In this document: positions 33,106-45,042 of the stretch, one piece after another
How positions within the stretch are numbered: position 1 is the stretch's first letter
How the letters are laid out: every line of letters begins with the position of its first letter
Assembly: GCA_015501595.1 (NCBI GenBank)
Contig: JADNRX010000115.1
Coordinates: 62,001 to 126,000, forward strand
DNA length: 64,000 nt
Reading direction: 5' to 3'
Origin: Hymenopellis radicata
Taxonomy: Eukaryota > Basidiomycota > Agaricomycetes > Agaricales > Physalacriaceae
The notes under the pieces: model-generated
Databases searched by the model: none
The model's input: only the letters and a program-made list of their open reading frames with translations
Told to the model about the DNA's origin: nothing
Translations under genes and position numbers: made by a program

Positions 33106-36100
33106 ATGTCCTCGACATCCGCCAACACGAAGCTCGTCGAGTACTTCGCCCGTCTTCCGCACTTGAAGGCGGATGGCTCAAACTTCGTCACCTATCGCGA
33201 CCGTATGGTCTTCGCTGCTGAGGCCGCTCAGCTCGACGAATACTTGGAGGAAAACTTCGCAGCCCCAGCTGTGCCAGTCCCCGCCGACCCACAGAACCCA
33301 ACGACAGAAGAGAAGGAGTCCATCGTCAAGCACCCTGAAGTCGTCCGATTGTGGAACTCGAACGCGGCGATCTTGAAGCAGGGAATTGCAGCGACAGTGC
33401 CGGATGCACTGTTCCTGAAGGTCAGGGGAGAAAAGACGCCGGGATTGATGTGGAAGAAGGTGAAGGATGAGTACGAGAAGAAGTCGAAGATGATGACGGT
33501 GGACCTGCGTCGGAAGCTGCACGACACGAAGTGCGCCGAGAACGGAGACGTGAAAGCTCATAGTAACGTCATCCGGACCATCCTCGAGGACCTACGATCC
33601 ATGGGCGCGTATCCTGGCGACGACAATGCCCTCGCCATCTACATGGGCTCCCTCCCACCATCCTACGACCCGTACCTGTCAGCGTTGACAGCTACGTCGA
33701 CCCTCCTCACGAAAGATCTCGACTTCGAGACAGTCATGCGCGGTGTTAACGACGAAGCCGATCGTCGTACCCTCAAGGCACCGAAGAAGGAGGAGAAGGA
33801 GGCCGCATTCAACACGAGCAGCGGCTCCTCTGGTCGCGGACGTCGTTCCCAGGGTGGCAAGAAGAGCAGTAATGTCGAATGTTACAACTGCACAAGAAGG
33901 GGCATATTAAGGCGGAATGCTGGGCGAAGGGAGGAGGAAAAGAAGGACAGGGTCCCCGAGGGAAGGGAAAAGGTCGTGTATCAGGAAACAAGGCAACCGA
34001 CGACGACGACGGCGTGTGGTATGCCCACGCCGAGGGCTCAGAGTCCGGTGACTCTGATGCAGACTGGCGCGACTTGACCGAGGAAAATCTCGGCGGCTAT
34101 GTCGAGCCATGGACCGAGTATGTCCGCGATTCGGAGGAGGAGCTTGAAGGATTGACAGGCCTGTACCTCAACGATGAGGTCGCATCGCCCATAGAGGTAC
34201 AAGACGACGTACCTATCGAAGCTTCTGAGGAAGCTGTTCCCCTCTTAGCGCTCCCCATTCCCCATTTTCCCGACAATATATCCATCGACGAGTCTTGCGC
34301 GGACTCAATGCCATCGCTCTTTGATGTCTCGGACTCGGAGCTTGATGATGATCGCATGCCCAACCTGCAGAACGTATCAGATTCATCAGATTGCTCTGAT
34401 GAGGGGGAGTACAAGATACCTGGCGAAGAAGATTTCGAAATTTTCAGCGATTTTGATGCTGGCGAGGAGATTCCGGACCTAGAAGACTGGTCCGATGTCG
34501 AGTTCGACCTAGAAGAGGTCAGAGATGAAGGGGAAGACGCGTTTACGCGTACCTTCAATACTGCATTCCTCGCTGCCGCCGCTACGCTCCCCAATGATCC
34601 CGAGGTCGACCTGTACGATTCAGGTGCCTCTCGCCACATGACGCCGTACCGCCATCGCCTATTCAACTATACCCCCATCACTCCGAAGTCCATCACTGCC
34701 GCTGACAAGGGCAAATTTGAGGCGATTGGCAAGGGGGATATGCATGTTTACTTACCTGGGAAAGGTGGTGAACGGGCGCGATTTCTTGTTCGGGATGTCC
34801 TCTATGCCCCGAAGCTCGGTGTTACGCTGCTCTCGGTGAGCAAGATCACCGCCGCGGGCTACTCCATGCTATTTCGCGCATCCGAGTGTCGTATCTACAA
34901 CCAGAAGGATAAGATCCTAGGAAAGGTTCCTGTCAAAGGAGGCCTTTATCGAATTGAAACGGACACACCTCGCGCTATGAACACCGACGAGTCCCCTCTC
35001 ACCGTTACCCTCGACGAGCTCCATCAGATGATGGGCCATATTTCACCCGATGTCGCGAAGCACCTGGTCAAGGACCACATTGTCGAGGGAATTGTTCTTG
35101 ACGAATCGAAACCTGCGCCGAAGTCGTGTGACGCGTGCGAGTACGGAAAGAAGACTCGAAAACCTGTTAGGAAGGTCAGTGAGCGTCCACGCGCGGCGAA
35201 ACTGGGAGATACTATTCATTCCGACCTTTGGGGTCCTTCGCCAGTCCAGACGCCGTCCCACAAGGAGTATTATGTGTCATACACAGATGATCACACGCGT
35301 TACTCGGTCGTATTTCTCGTCAGGACGAAGGACGAGACCTTTGAAACATATCAGCAATTCGAGGCGTGGCTTAGCACGCAATTCAACACGAAGATCAAGG
35401 AATTACACACCGATCGAGGCGGTGAATACCGCAGCGCCGAGTTCGACGCGCATCTCGCGTCCCAGGGCACCAAGCGGAACTTGACGGTGCACGATACTCC
35501 GGAGCACAACGGCATCGCGGAGCGTCTAAACCGTACATTTCTCGAGAAAGTTCGCGCCATGTTGCACGCGGCTGGACTTCCAAAGAACCTCTGGGGCGAA
35601 GCTTTGAAGCACGCAGTCTGGTTGAAGAACCGCACATCGACGCGTTCGTTGGATGGCAAGACGCCGTACGAGATGCTCCACGGCGAGAAGCCAAATTTGC
35701 GAGACCTGCACAAGTTCGGGTGCAAGGTCTGGGTTCACGACGCCGACAGTTCAAAACTTGACGGCCGTGCTCGCATTGGTCGTTGGCTGGGCTTTGACGG
35801 TGACAGCAGTGGCCACAGGATCTACTGGCCTGATAATCGGTCTATTGCAGTTGAAAGGAGCGTGAAATTTGACGACTCTGTGGAGATACAACTACCTCAT
35901 ACTGTGCTGAATGAGGGGGAGAAGGGAAATGAAGGCATTCAGCAAACATCTGGCGCTCAAAACGCGAAAAACACACCTTCTACGCCCTCTGAGCCATCGT
36001 CGTCACCTCCTGCACCACCCAATTTATCCACAACAGCTCCCATCCCATCCACATCTGCTTCATCCCAACCTGACACGTCCACTATGCCCGACTTCGTGAC

Positions 36101-38142
36101 TGGACTACTCCGTCGTGAAGGACTTGATCCTGCAGACATACGCAGTGACCGGCGCGAACGGAAGCCGTCGAGAAAAGTCCAGGAGATGGCAGAGGCAAAG
36201 AAGTCGTCCACAGCCTCGCGTGAGGCATCCGCGGGCAGCGTTGACGTTGGCTGTGTTAATCTTCCAGAGCCAGACCAAGTCGAGATGGCCATGGCAGCCG
36301 CTATTGCCGAGTCTGAGGCTATTGAGCCTATATTCGAGGAGGCCAAGAAGCGAGCAGACTGGCCGCGGTGGAAGGCAGCAATCGAGGAAGAAATCAAGAC
36401 GTTGATAGACGCCGGCACATGGCAACTCGTGCCTCGACCTTCTGATCGGAACGTTATCGGTTCCAAATGGGTATTGCGCATCAAGAAGAAGTCGGGCGGA
36501 GTTATCGACAAGTACAAGGCCCGACTCGTCGCCCAAGGATTCACCCAAGTCGAGGGTGTCGACTACTTTGTCACGTTTGCACCTGTTGCAAAACTCGCCG
36601 CCCTCCGTATCATCCTCTCCATCGCCGCTCGAAATGATTGGGAGATCAAAGTTTTCGATTTCCACGGCGCGTTTCTCAATGGAGAATTTGACGACAACGA
36701 GGAGATCTATATGGAGCAACCGCCAGACTTTGAATTTGCGGATCGCCAGAAGTACGTGCTCCGACTCTTCAAGACCATCTATGGTTTGAAGCAGAGCTCT
36801 CGTAAATGGTACGAGAAGCTTACCGCGGCACTTGCAACACTCGGTTTTACTGCACTCGAGAAGGATCACGCAGTTTTCCGACTCGTCCAAGGCGCGGACA
36901 TCATCATTCTCGCGATACACGTTGATGACTGCACTATCACCGGCAGTTCTCTCGCGCTGATCGACGACGTGCAGGAGCGTATTGCCCAACTGTTCCAAGT
37001 CACTCTCCTCGGCCCAATTAGCTGGCTCCTGGGTATGGAGATTATTCGCAACCGAGCGGAGAGATCAATTTCTCTCAATCAGACTTCGTATATCGACTCC
37101 GTGCTGCAGCGTTTCAACATGGTTGACTGCAAGCCTTCAGCTATTCCCATGGATCCTTCTGCCAACCTATCCCGCGACCAATGCCCCACCGATCCCAACG
37201 AAATTGCAGAAATGCGACGCTACCCTTATCGCGAACTTGTCGGATCACTGATTTGGATCACGACAGGAACGCGTCCGGACTTGGCTTATGCGTCCACCAT
37301 CCTCTCTCGCTTCTCTGACAATCCGGGACTTGTTCACTGGCACGCAGCAAAACGTGCGCTTCAATACATCAAGGGAACTCGCAGCTGGAAGCTGACATAT
37401 GGAGGAGAAGGAAGGAATCAAGGGCTGGAAGGATATGTTGATGCAGACGGAATGTCATCAGACAACAGAAAGGCCATTTCTGGGTACGCATTCCTCATTG
37501 ACGGCGGCGCCGTTTCCTGGTCGTCTAAACAGCAGGAACTCGTCGCTCTCTCCACCACTGAGGCCGAATACGTCGCGTTAACGTATGCCGGCAAGGAAGC
37601 CATGTGGACGCGTCACTTCCTCTCAGAACTTTTTCGCACCACTCGAGTACCCATCATCATGCTATGACGATAATCAATCTGCCCTCGCCCTCGCTCATGC
37701 CGAACTCGGCCAATTTCACGCGCGCACAAAACACATCGATATCCGGTATCATTTTATTAGGTACTCCATCCAGAACGGAGACATTCATCTTATCTATTGT
37801 CCCACCGAGGACATGGTCGCCGACATCGCTGACGAAAGCCCTTCCAAGCACGAAAGGCAAAACACTTCGCTCACAGCCTGGGACTTCTTCCGGCTTGAGG
37901 GGGAGTGTTGGAATACAAGCCGTCACGACGGACCCGCACTTATATTCACCGACCCGTATCCATCTCCACCGACTCGCTACCATCGTCTCCGACAGACGAC
38001 ACCATTCCATAGACCCGGAATTACTCAGTCCGAACCTCCGACTCCATCGTTATGCAGTATGTTTCTCCTCTTAGTTAGATTTTACTTACTTACTCTTCCG
38101 TTGTCGTCTCGCTTATATACACGTTGTTTTTCGTTTAAATAG
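33106..38142 (+). CDS. Copia Gag-Pol polyprotein with two frame breaks
   Basis: Gag starts at 33106 (MSSTSANTKLVEYF). A CCHC zinc knuckle follows, but its first half (VECYNC) is in one frame and the second (HKKGHIKAECW) in the next; one base is missing at about 33889-33891. Then come an acidic spacer, protease (DLYDSGASRHMT), the integrase zinc region (LHQMMGH and CDACEYGK), integrase core residues in HSDLWGP, LHTDRGGEY and HNGIAERLNRT, reverse transcriptase (AFLNGEF, and HVDD in place of YVDD) and RNase H (GYVDADGMSSD, STTEAEYVAL). The frame stops at 37665-37667; the rest of RNase H (DDNQSALALAHAELG, KHIDIRYHF) lies in another frame and runs into the 3' LTR. If translated intact this would be one polyprotein. 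No programmed-shift motif was evident. Confidence 0.93.
37892..37905 (+). other. Polypurine tract of the copia element
   Basis: The purine run GAGGGGGAG lies directly before the 3' LTR and is the expected plus-strand primer site. Confidence 0.8.
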
Positions 38143-38208
38143 CTTGATTCTGCACCAATATACATCGTCCTGTTCCCCCACGTCGTCCGACAACTCTAAG
38201 TTTCAATA
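37906..38208 (+). repeat. 3' LTR of the copia element
   Basis: Identical to the 5' LTR except for one missing G near position 15. The terminal bases are TG...TA. Confidence 0.93.
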
Positions 38209-38213
38209 GAAGC
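38209..38213. repeat. Target-site duplication (right), GAAGC
   Basis: Matches 32686-32690 exactly. Confidence 0.92.
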
Positions 38214-41020
38214 TGTGTTATTGCGACTTTTAGTTGGGCGGGCGCTGCGCCTCTTCAATCGGGCATTCAATACGAGATCATCACGACATTTGCCGCCGGC
38301 TCGAGATCGCCAGAAAATCAATGATTCAAGGCTCTGCTGCGACGGGATTCACTCCCGAACGCTCTTGATGGTCTTCCGTCGCGTTGCGCACCGCGAACAG
38401 AGTCGATCTTTTCGGCCAGATTAATTACACACCTCCTCGGGATAGACAGATTCCTCGCGATTCATGTGGCGAGCATTCAATTCCACTGCTGCAAACAACT
38501 ACGACTGAATGAATGGCATGCATTCATATCTTAGCTCGTCTTCTAGCTTTCGAATTCATCACACACGCGGAGTTTCTAGATCTCGCGTTCGAAACGCCAC
38601 ACATCAACGGCAGTATTCACACACAGAGAGAGAATCGCGAACTCTGCGCTCGTCGTACCGTTTCACATTGCCAAGAATCAGAAGGACGAGCAGCGAAAGA
38701 AGTGGCAGGGGGGACAAGGGGCCGATCACCCTTAGAGTGACGCCTCCCTGCAATCTCGATCGCGTTTACCGTCCTCACTCAACCTTGTTCTGTTTCCCTG
38801 CTCCCAAACGTCGTAGGCTGCTTGACATAGTACGTGAGCTCACCCACACGCCGCCGAGACGCGTACGTCTCCTAACCTTCAGCTTGCGTTACTGAGGTAA
38901 CTATAGACAATTTCAACGAGGCAGGCTTCCCACATCTGTTCAGCGATCAATGAAAAAACATCGAATGATTGCAAAACATGATAGCACCGAACAGTCAAGT
39001 CGAACCCAACGCAGCAGATCCCAGGAGACGATATTGTTCGCGTAAGAGGGGCGGTTTCGCGCTCGGCATCTTCCTTAGGTTCATTTCAGATAGGCAGCGA
39101 ATTTGAACCTGCGTTGAAGACCTGACAGTGACACTCTCGTACGCGTGGAGTTCACGCGACCTCCCACGGAGTTTTTCATGGCACATTGAATCTCACACTT
39201 CCTCCTTGTGCACGCTTGTATGTATCCGTCATCGTTGACAGGCCGCGTCCCGTATCACAGAGAACACAGAGTTATTATAATCCCGCTACAATGTGCCTGT
39301 CCTTCCATCGGGATGAAGAACGAAGACGTGTGTCGACAGTGGACACGCCGCATCAAACTTCTCGTCCAAGTATCTCACAGGACGTAGGAGGCAAACCTAA
39401 ATCAATACAATGTCACGATGCTGTTATGTTTGCTCACCTGGGCGTATTATCCCCCTGGGTCCCTTGAGCGGTCGGAAAAATCCCCAATTTCCTCTCATAC
39501 GCCTCCTCTTGATTCCTCGTCGAAGCGGGCTGCGTTCTCATCTCCCCCCACACCCGGATCTGGACCTAATACGTATCGGCTCCCGTTACATGGTCGACGT
39601 TCAATCGCCCTTCGTGGTAATATTATACGTTGCACTCGGCGCGCTGTCAGAGAACCCAGCCACTGACCTCACCTCGGGGACTTGATAATTGTGCAGCACA
39701 GAGTGGCAGCCCGTATCCTAATCTCCTCCGATACCGGTGCCATCACCCATTGTATGGACCGGCCTTTGTGTGTGTACATCAAGGGCAACACACGAAAAAT
39801 GGCCGCCGCCATGCTCACTTGCCCTAAGCGCTATCTTGGGATTCGTTCCCTCCCCCCTCCCCCCTCCACGCCCTTGAACATTTCACCCACACATTCGAAA
39901 TTCCGCGTCGCCAGGCTCTCGTCCACTGGGGATACACGCACTGATGTCATTCTGATCCAACATACGCGCCTCTGATCGAAATATCCATAGCAAATCGACC
40001 GTGCAAGGCAAGTTAAAATAGGTTAAAATACGGTAGGCGCCCTGGGATTCAAGGGTGCGGATTCTTTTCGGATGATAGGACCGGGTTTTAATTGATTTGT
40101 AGACGCCTAACAACATTCATCTCCGAGACGACTCCGCTTGAATATCTGAATGGGCGCGGATCAGTTGGTTGTGTGGACATGGGAGGACACCCACTATTAC
40201 CTTCCGCGGGTCGTCGACGATGGTATCCGGACTCCTCATCGATACATGATAGGTTTTCGCTTTGGTATACGCCAGGTGGGAAGAAAATCGGCGGTCCTTG
40301 AGAAATTTACGACATGAAAACAGCAGAGGTGTAACCCAAGGGTGGCGTTGAGCTCCTTCGCGTTAGACTTCATTCCTACCTCCAAGGCCCAAGCGCGTCA
40401 GCCCTCAGGGAGTCCGTTATTACGTCTCCTTCCACGCAGTGTACGAGAGCGCTTGAGAAAATACCCCCCATCAACCATCACGCTGACCTACGTTCACATC
40501 TACCTCCTACCCAAGATGAAGATCGTTAACCTGAGAGGTCCCCGAAAAAGGCGGCGTCTGGGCTTTTACGTTTCTTTACGTTGGCTGAGAAGACTGAACC
40601 CGAGATTGATTTTCACAAAAGCGAGATTATCCCCAGTGGTAGCTCGCAGTGGCAGACGAACGCGGTCCCAGTGTTGGTACCTGCAGGTCCGCGCGGTATG
40701 AACGATATGAACGATATGAACTGATACGACGCCAATGTTCGCGGCTCAGTAGTTTGGCGCAAGTTCATGTAATTTGAGGAAGCGGAGTTCGGGGTCGTCT
40801 TGAAGATTTCCGTCGAGGAACACATAGAGTGGGAGGTAAGTGGTAATTGCAATATGATACATACAAGAAACGTCGTTCAACGAAGCGAAAGTCGCACTGA
40901 TGACTGGAGAAGGTCAAGTGATAACCCGGCAAAAGATGGAAATACAAAATGGGAAATACGGATATGAGACCACTCGGTGAAACACAGCAAGGAGTAATTG
41001 TCCTCGCAATATTGGAGGCG
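38214..41020. other. Gene-poor region after the copia element
   Basis: Many open stretches of 60-130 codons occur on the plus strand (for example 38509-38895, 39418-39666, 39682-39975, 40342-40701), none with a recognised domain or clear exon chain. Unmarked small genes cannot be excluded. Confidence 0.4.
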
Positions 41021-41971
41021 TTAGGCTTCTGTCTCCGTCCACTTGAGATGGGACTCATAAAAGTCGATCAGCTGATAATGAAATGAAGACCAGAGTTGTT
41101 CTCGAGGTAAGAAACTGACTCACCTTTTGTGGGAACTTGTATCGGCACTCTGAAGATTCCGCCCGGACGCGCTCGCCTGTATTTCTATCATAAAACGCGG
41201 GGCACAAGGTGAGCAGAGGGAAATGCAGATAAGGAAGGACTTGCAATGTGAAGAAAATGTAGAGTTGCTGGCTCTCGACGTCGCGTTCGACGGTAGTAAT
41301 TTCCTCGACGACTTTATCCCAGTTCTTCAGGTCCTTGTACTGGACGACGTGGCTAATCTCGAGGATGTCAACCGCAGCCTCCGAAGGTGATTGCTGTTTG
41401 GCGGTAGATTTGCGTGCGGCGTTGGTGGTAGTGCTCTTGGTTGTGGCCTTTGTCGAAGTAGACCGCGCCTTTTTCGGTTGTGTATCCACCTCTTCCTCGT
41501 CATCTTCATCCATCGCGGTCGACTGTTTGCGCGAGCGCTTAGCTGACCCTCTCGCCGACGCGCTGTCTCCGTTCGAAGGGCGTGAACGTTTCTTCTTGGG
41601 ATCTTTAGCCTTCTCCTCTCGCCTTTTCCTCCAGAATTCGTCTATGAGTTCCTGTGCATTTCTGGATAGTTATTTAGCGAAGCTGTCCATCATCGTATGC
41701 GGAACCAGGCGCACCCGGCATCTTCCTCGGAGACCCAAGTGTTGAATTTATCGTCGTAGTTTTTCCATTTGACCCAATAGCCAGTTTTTTCCTGAAACGA
41801 TATGAGTGGAAGCAGCGGTGGATGAATCAGAACACGCACACCGTCAAAAGCCTCTGGATCGACGTCGAGAATTTCCTCAATCTCGTACTCCTCCTCATCC
41901 CCTTCTTCGTCGTTCTCAGACTGCGGCTCGTCCGGCGTCTTCTCCTTTGAAGGCGAGTTTTTGCCTGCCAT
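41021..41971 (-). CDS. HP1: Heterochromatin protein 1 (chromodomain plus chromoshadow)
   Basis: This binds methylated histone H3 Lys9 and builds silent chromatin; the S. pombe relative is Swi6. The start MAGKNSPSKEK at 41971 leads to an acidic leader and the chromodomain EEYEIEEILDVD, then after an intron GYWVKWKNYDDKFNTWVSEED, holding the aromatic-cage Tyr and Trp. A lysine-rich hinge follows (AKDPKKKRS, TQPKKARSTSTKATTKST). The chromoshadow domain has LKNWDKVVEEITTVERD, RAESSECRYKFPQK and, over the last intron (gtgagt to tatcag), LIDFYESHLKWTETEA with TAA at 41021-41023. Five or so exons with short introns. The gene is co-oriented with Y14, 260 bases away. The two-domain order is diagnostic, so the call is firm. 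Confidence 0.93.
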
Positions 41972-42229
41972 GATGGACGGGAAGGATCAACCGTGGGAAA
42001 ATTACGACGGCGAGCTCAACACGTTTATTGACGGAAGAAGCCTATTCACATTCTCAAACAAAGGCAAGACAAGGATACATTGCGAATCAGTCTAAGCGTC
42101 CTTCACCCTTTCAACAAATTTCTCAACTAATCAACCTCAACAACTGCAAAAATGACAGGAATTCAATTACAAAGGACGTTTCTCGTACAGTGGCATGGAA
42201 ATAGATGGTGGTACAAGGTGAAGAGGCGA

Positions 42230-42998
42230 TTATCGTCGTCTACTCGGGCTGGCACTGCGTCCCCGCGCTCTGCCCTTCTTGGGCCCCGATGGTGGCGGAC
42301 GAACAAAGGCATAATCACATTGGATCTTGTTCTCGAGGAGCTGGGTACCAGATGCACCGTCTATTGCTGCCTGTGCCTCTGCCATCGTCTCATACTCCAC
42401 CAAGGCATATCCCTGTAACGCGACAAAGACGTATCAGCTCTACAAGAACACAGAAATGTACACTCTGGACGTCTCACCTTGACGTACCCGGTCCGACGAT
42501 CCAGGTTGAGATGAAGGTTTTTGATCTCGCCAAATTCTGCGAACTTGTCGGTAACATCTTCTTCGGTTGCTTCCTCGTGTACATTCGTTACAAGGACGAT
42601 CCAACCCTCGACGGCTGAAATGTACACCGGATTAACAAAAATAGGAATTCATGGGAGTTGAAAGGAGATCATGAACGAATGAGCACACAGATAGGAATAG
42701 CTGAAAAACACTCACATCGGGCTGCTCGTGTATCGGAATCCTTCGACTCAACGCGATCGTAGGTCGGTTCCGCAGCTCCAGGGCCTTGATTCGAGTCTAC
42801 CAAGGAGCAAGAAAGCGACAAACGATCAAAGGCTCGTTGTCGTTCAAATTTTCCAATCACGTACCCGTGTTTTGAAAGCCACGGCCGCGTTTTCTGACTT
42901 GGCCTCCGGCGGCGACTAGGAGACGAGTTAGACGAGCGAAATGGTGGAGATAATACTGGCTACTTGCCCTCGTCAATGTTCATTTCATCGTCAGACAT
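42230..42998 (-). CDS. RBM8A: Exon junction complex RNA-binding protein Y14 (RBM8A)
   Basis: Y14 pairs with Mago and marks spliced mRNA upstream of exon junctions. The start [10 protein letters not shown] at 42998 is followed by an intron with donor gcaagt (GC-AG, 42962-42967), then [17 protein letters not shown] and [17 protein letters not shown]. The single RRM has [18 protein letters not shown] (RNP2), [19 protein letters not shown] (RNP1 across an intron) and [13 protein letters not shown]. The C-terminus [18 protein letters not shown] is the arginine/serine tail of the family, with TAA at 42230-42232. Complete and typical. It diverges from the MYND-finger gene over about 520 bases. Confidence 0.94.
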
Positions 42999-43519
42999 GA
43001 TGGCTTGGTGGGAGGACGCGGTGTCACATCAAGTCAGCATAGCAGTCACGTAGCCGCCGGCCCCGGGCCCCGTTTGAGGTGTCTGGGGTCTCACTCCTGG
43101 CTCGCGTTCTGATTAGAACTGGTTCAGCTGAAGCGGCAACCTTGAAAGTTTGTTCGAATTGTGTCTTTATTGGTGGGTCATGCGGCTGATGACAGAAAAG
43201 CCGTCACCAAGAGGTTCAAAGACTCTAACAGGCGTGAATGGGCTCATTATGAATATCATAGGCGCCTTTGAAGGTCAGTTGTTTCCTACATGTCTCCATT
43301 CGAGCCATGCAGGGTGGTTCGTTGGTCGTTTCCTTTGCGCAATGACGCGTGCCTGGGAAGAACACAGCCTACGCGATCAAGATTCGATCATGGCCCGATC
43401 TGGACAAACCAAATTCGCCAATTCTGTGACAGTTTTTGGGCAACCCTAGACGCAAATATCCGCGTCCTGCTTTAAATACTCGTCCACCAGCCAGACTCGA
43501 GCTCATCCGCTCTTGCATC

Positions 43520-44244
43520 ATGCACGCCGTTCCCCTCATCAACCACCCATGCACTCTCTGCTGCCGCCCGACCTCCATGTGGTGCAGTCGTTGCCAATCT
43601 GCCTGGTACTGCACGCCCGAGCATCTCAACAGCGTATGTTACCCCGCATCCACCCTGCCGCCCCCGTTGACGCGTCGATGCCCACCCTAGGACTGGCCGC
43701 GCCATCGCAAAGAATGTGTTCCCGCCCAGAGCGCCTCTCAACAGCAGAACTACGGCATGAACATGATCGCGACCCCGCCTCCCGCCGAGCCGCAGTATAT
43801 CACTGTCTCCGCCATCCTCTTTGCGCCAGAAGAAGGTCAGTCCTTCATCGATGCACTGACTAGGCCACTCATCTGCTCTCAGAGCGCCCACGAATCATCT
43901 CCGTTACATGCCGGCCATCGCACAAACCCACAGAGGGCATATGTCCAGTCCCTATGGTCCACTCACACTTTCCCGATGGTCTCTCAGAAGGCATTGTTCT
44001 AACTCAAGGGCTCAATGGCGAACCACTCCGCTTCCCTCTCAACCTCTGGTATTCACCAACTGCCCTCCAAAAATCCTCTCCGGTCAATCGCGCCATATAT
44101 CATATCACTTCTGGTGCTGCTGCAAAGGCATGGTGTGGTCCCGTAATTGTCCTAAAATTCAACGGCTCCCGGAGGCAAGGCTACGCAGACGCGGGATCAA
44201 ACGATCTTCCTGCTTTATCCGCGTACTTCCTCGCCTACAAGTAG
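43520..44244 (+). CDS. MYND-type zinc-finger protein
   Basis: A small protein of about 195 residues in three exons. The MYND finger is at the N-terminus: C11, C14 (CTLC), C22, C25 (CSRC), C31 (WYC), then after an intron DWPRHRKECVP with His43 and Cys47. The position normally holding the sixth cysteine is His35 (YCTPEH), a change I associate with basidiomycete MYND proteins. The rest (ITVSAILFAPEEE, GICPVPMVHSHFPD, AWCGPVIVLKFNGSRR, ALSAYFLAYK) has no known fold to me. Junctions: LNS|DWPRH with gtatg/cctag, and EE|ERPRI with gtcagt/ctcag. MYND fingers bind proline-rich partners; the role here is unknown. TAG at 44242-44244. Confidence 0.82.
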
Positions 44245-44642
44245 GCTTCTCTCATTTCCGGTCTCGTGAGTGCCACTCCTTCATCGGCTTTCCCTTTCTC
44301 ATCTTCGTCCCAGTATCCCCTTTGTCATATTTAAGTAGAATATTCTACACCGTCTTATTCTTGTACATTCACTTTTATGTAGCATATTGTTATCGAAATA
44401 TTCTGCTCTGTTGTTCTCCTCGTTTCATAGAGAAAATATAGACCCAAAATTGAAACGCATCCCTCGCTTGCTTCTCCGTCGTACATATGGGGGAAGTGAA
44501 AATTGAAGAGGCATGTCAGTATGACAATATTCTGATGTCTTCTCATCAGCGGGGCACACAGACGTACACGCACTACAACGTTCCGATCGATGATCCTTCC
44601 TTTCGGCAGGCATCAGACAGGCTCTATCGAATATGTAAAAGG
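44245..44642. other. 3' flank of the MYND gene
   Basis: About 400 bases, AT-rich at 44330-44440, with nothing recognisable beyond the presumed 3' UTR. Confidence 0.4.
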
Positions 44643-44807
44643 GCCAGCCACAGTCTTTGACTTTTTGGCAACGGCACGTGCATCCCAAAAGGGAAATTAT
44701 TGCACGTGACACTGCCGCCCGACAAAATGAGCCGCCTCCCGCCCTGGCAGAATCACATGTTCATTGTACAAAGCAACACAATCGAGTCACAATGACTGTT
44801 ATGGAAC

Positions 44808-44891
44808 GGACAATGGCTCACTGGCTATATTGGTACTCTGCTCAGCTGTGTTCCGCAGAGGTGTTGGTTCGATTCCGGATTGTGTCTTTTT
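44808..44891 (+). other. tRNA-like relic with pol III signals
   Basis: TGGCTCACTGG (44814-44824) resembles an A box and GGTTCGATTCC (44866-44876) a B box. A stem CTCTGC/GCAGAG lies between them, and TTTTT (44887-44891) follows as a pol III terminator. The D arm and part of the acceptor stem do not pair, so this is not a normal tRNA gene. It may be a tRNA-derived SINE head. Confidence 0.4.
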
Positions 44892-44918
44892 GTTGCGTCT
44901 GCGTAGCGGCGCATATTT

Positions 44919-44947
44919 CCTTAGGGCAAGCTTTGCTTGGCCTAAGG
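44919..44947. repeat. Inverted repeat / hairpin 1
   Basis: CCTTAGGGCAAGC, loop TTT, GCTTGGCCTAAGG. Twelve of thirteen stem positions pair. Confidence 0.85.
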
Positions 44948-45005
44948 CTTTGGTTAGTGGTTAGGCTATGCTTGCTCTAAGGGTTCTAGATTAGTGGTTA
45001 GGAAA

Positions 45006-45042
45006 GAAATGTTAGGGTAAGCTCTGCTTAGCCTAACATTTC
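45006..45042. repeat. Inverted repeat / hairpin 2
   Basis: GAAATGTTAGG and CCTAACATTTC flank a core that pairs again as TAAGC/GCTTA, giving a nearly perfect 37-base hairpin. It shares the GCAAGC/TAAGC core design with hairpin 1. Confidence 0.85.

Larger units (their letters stand above)
32691..38208 (+). mobile_element. Ty1/copia LTR retrotransposon, nearly identical LTRs
   Basis: A 5,518-base element flanked by the GAAGC duplication. Order: LTR, primer-binding site, gag, protease, integrase, reverse transcriptase, RNase H, polypurine tract, LTR. Integrase before reverse transcriptase defines the copia type. The two LTRs (304 and 303 bases) differ only by one G (CCGGTC against CCGTC near 32705 and 37920), so insertion was very recent. 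The element nevertheless has two frame breaks in its single expected reading frame, in the gag zinc knuckle and in RNase H. Confidence 0.96.

Noticed and set aside
33880..34077. Programmed ribosomal frameshift between gag and pol of the copia element
   Set aside because: The overlap lies within the zinc knuckle and no slippery site with a stimulatory structure was evident; a one-base indel explains both halves.
36105..36998. Long antisense open frame (297 codons) within the copia polymerase region
   Set aside because: It is the reverse complement of the integrase/reverse-transcriptase coding sequence, without its own domain.
44808..44891. Functional tRNA gene
   Set aside because: A and B boxes and a terminator are present, but the D arm does not pair and the anticodon loop is too long; kept only as a tRNA-like relic.
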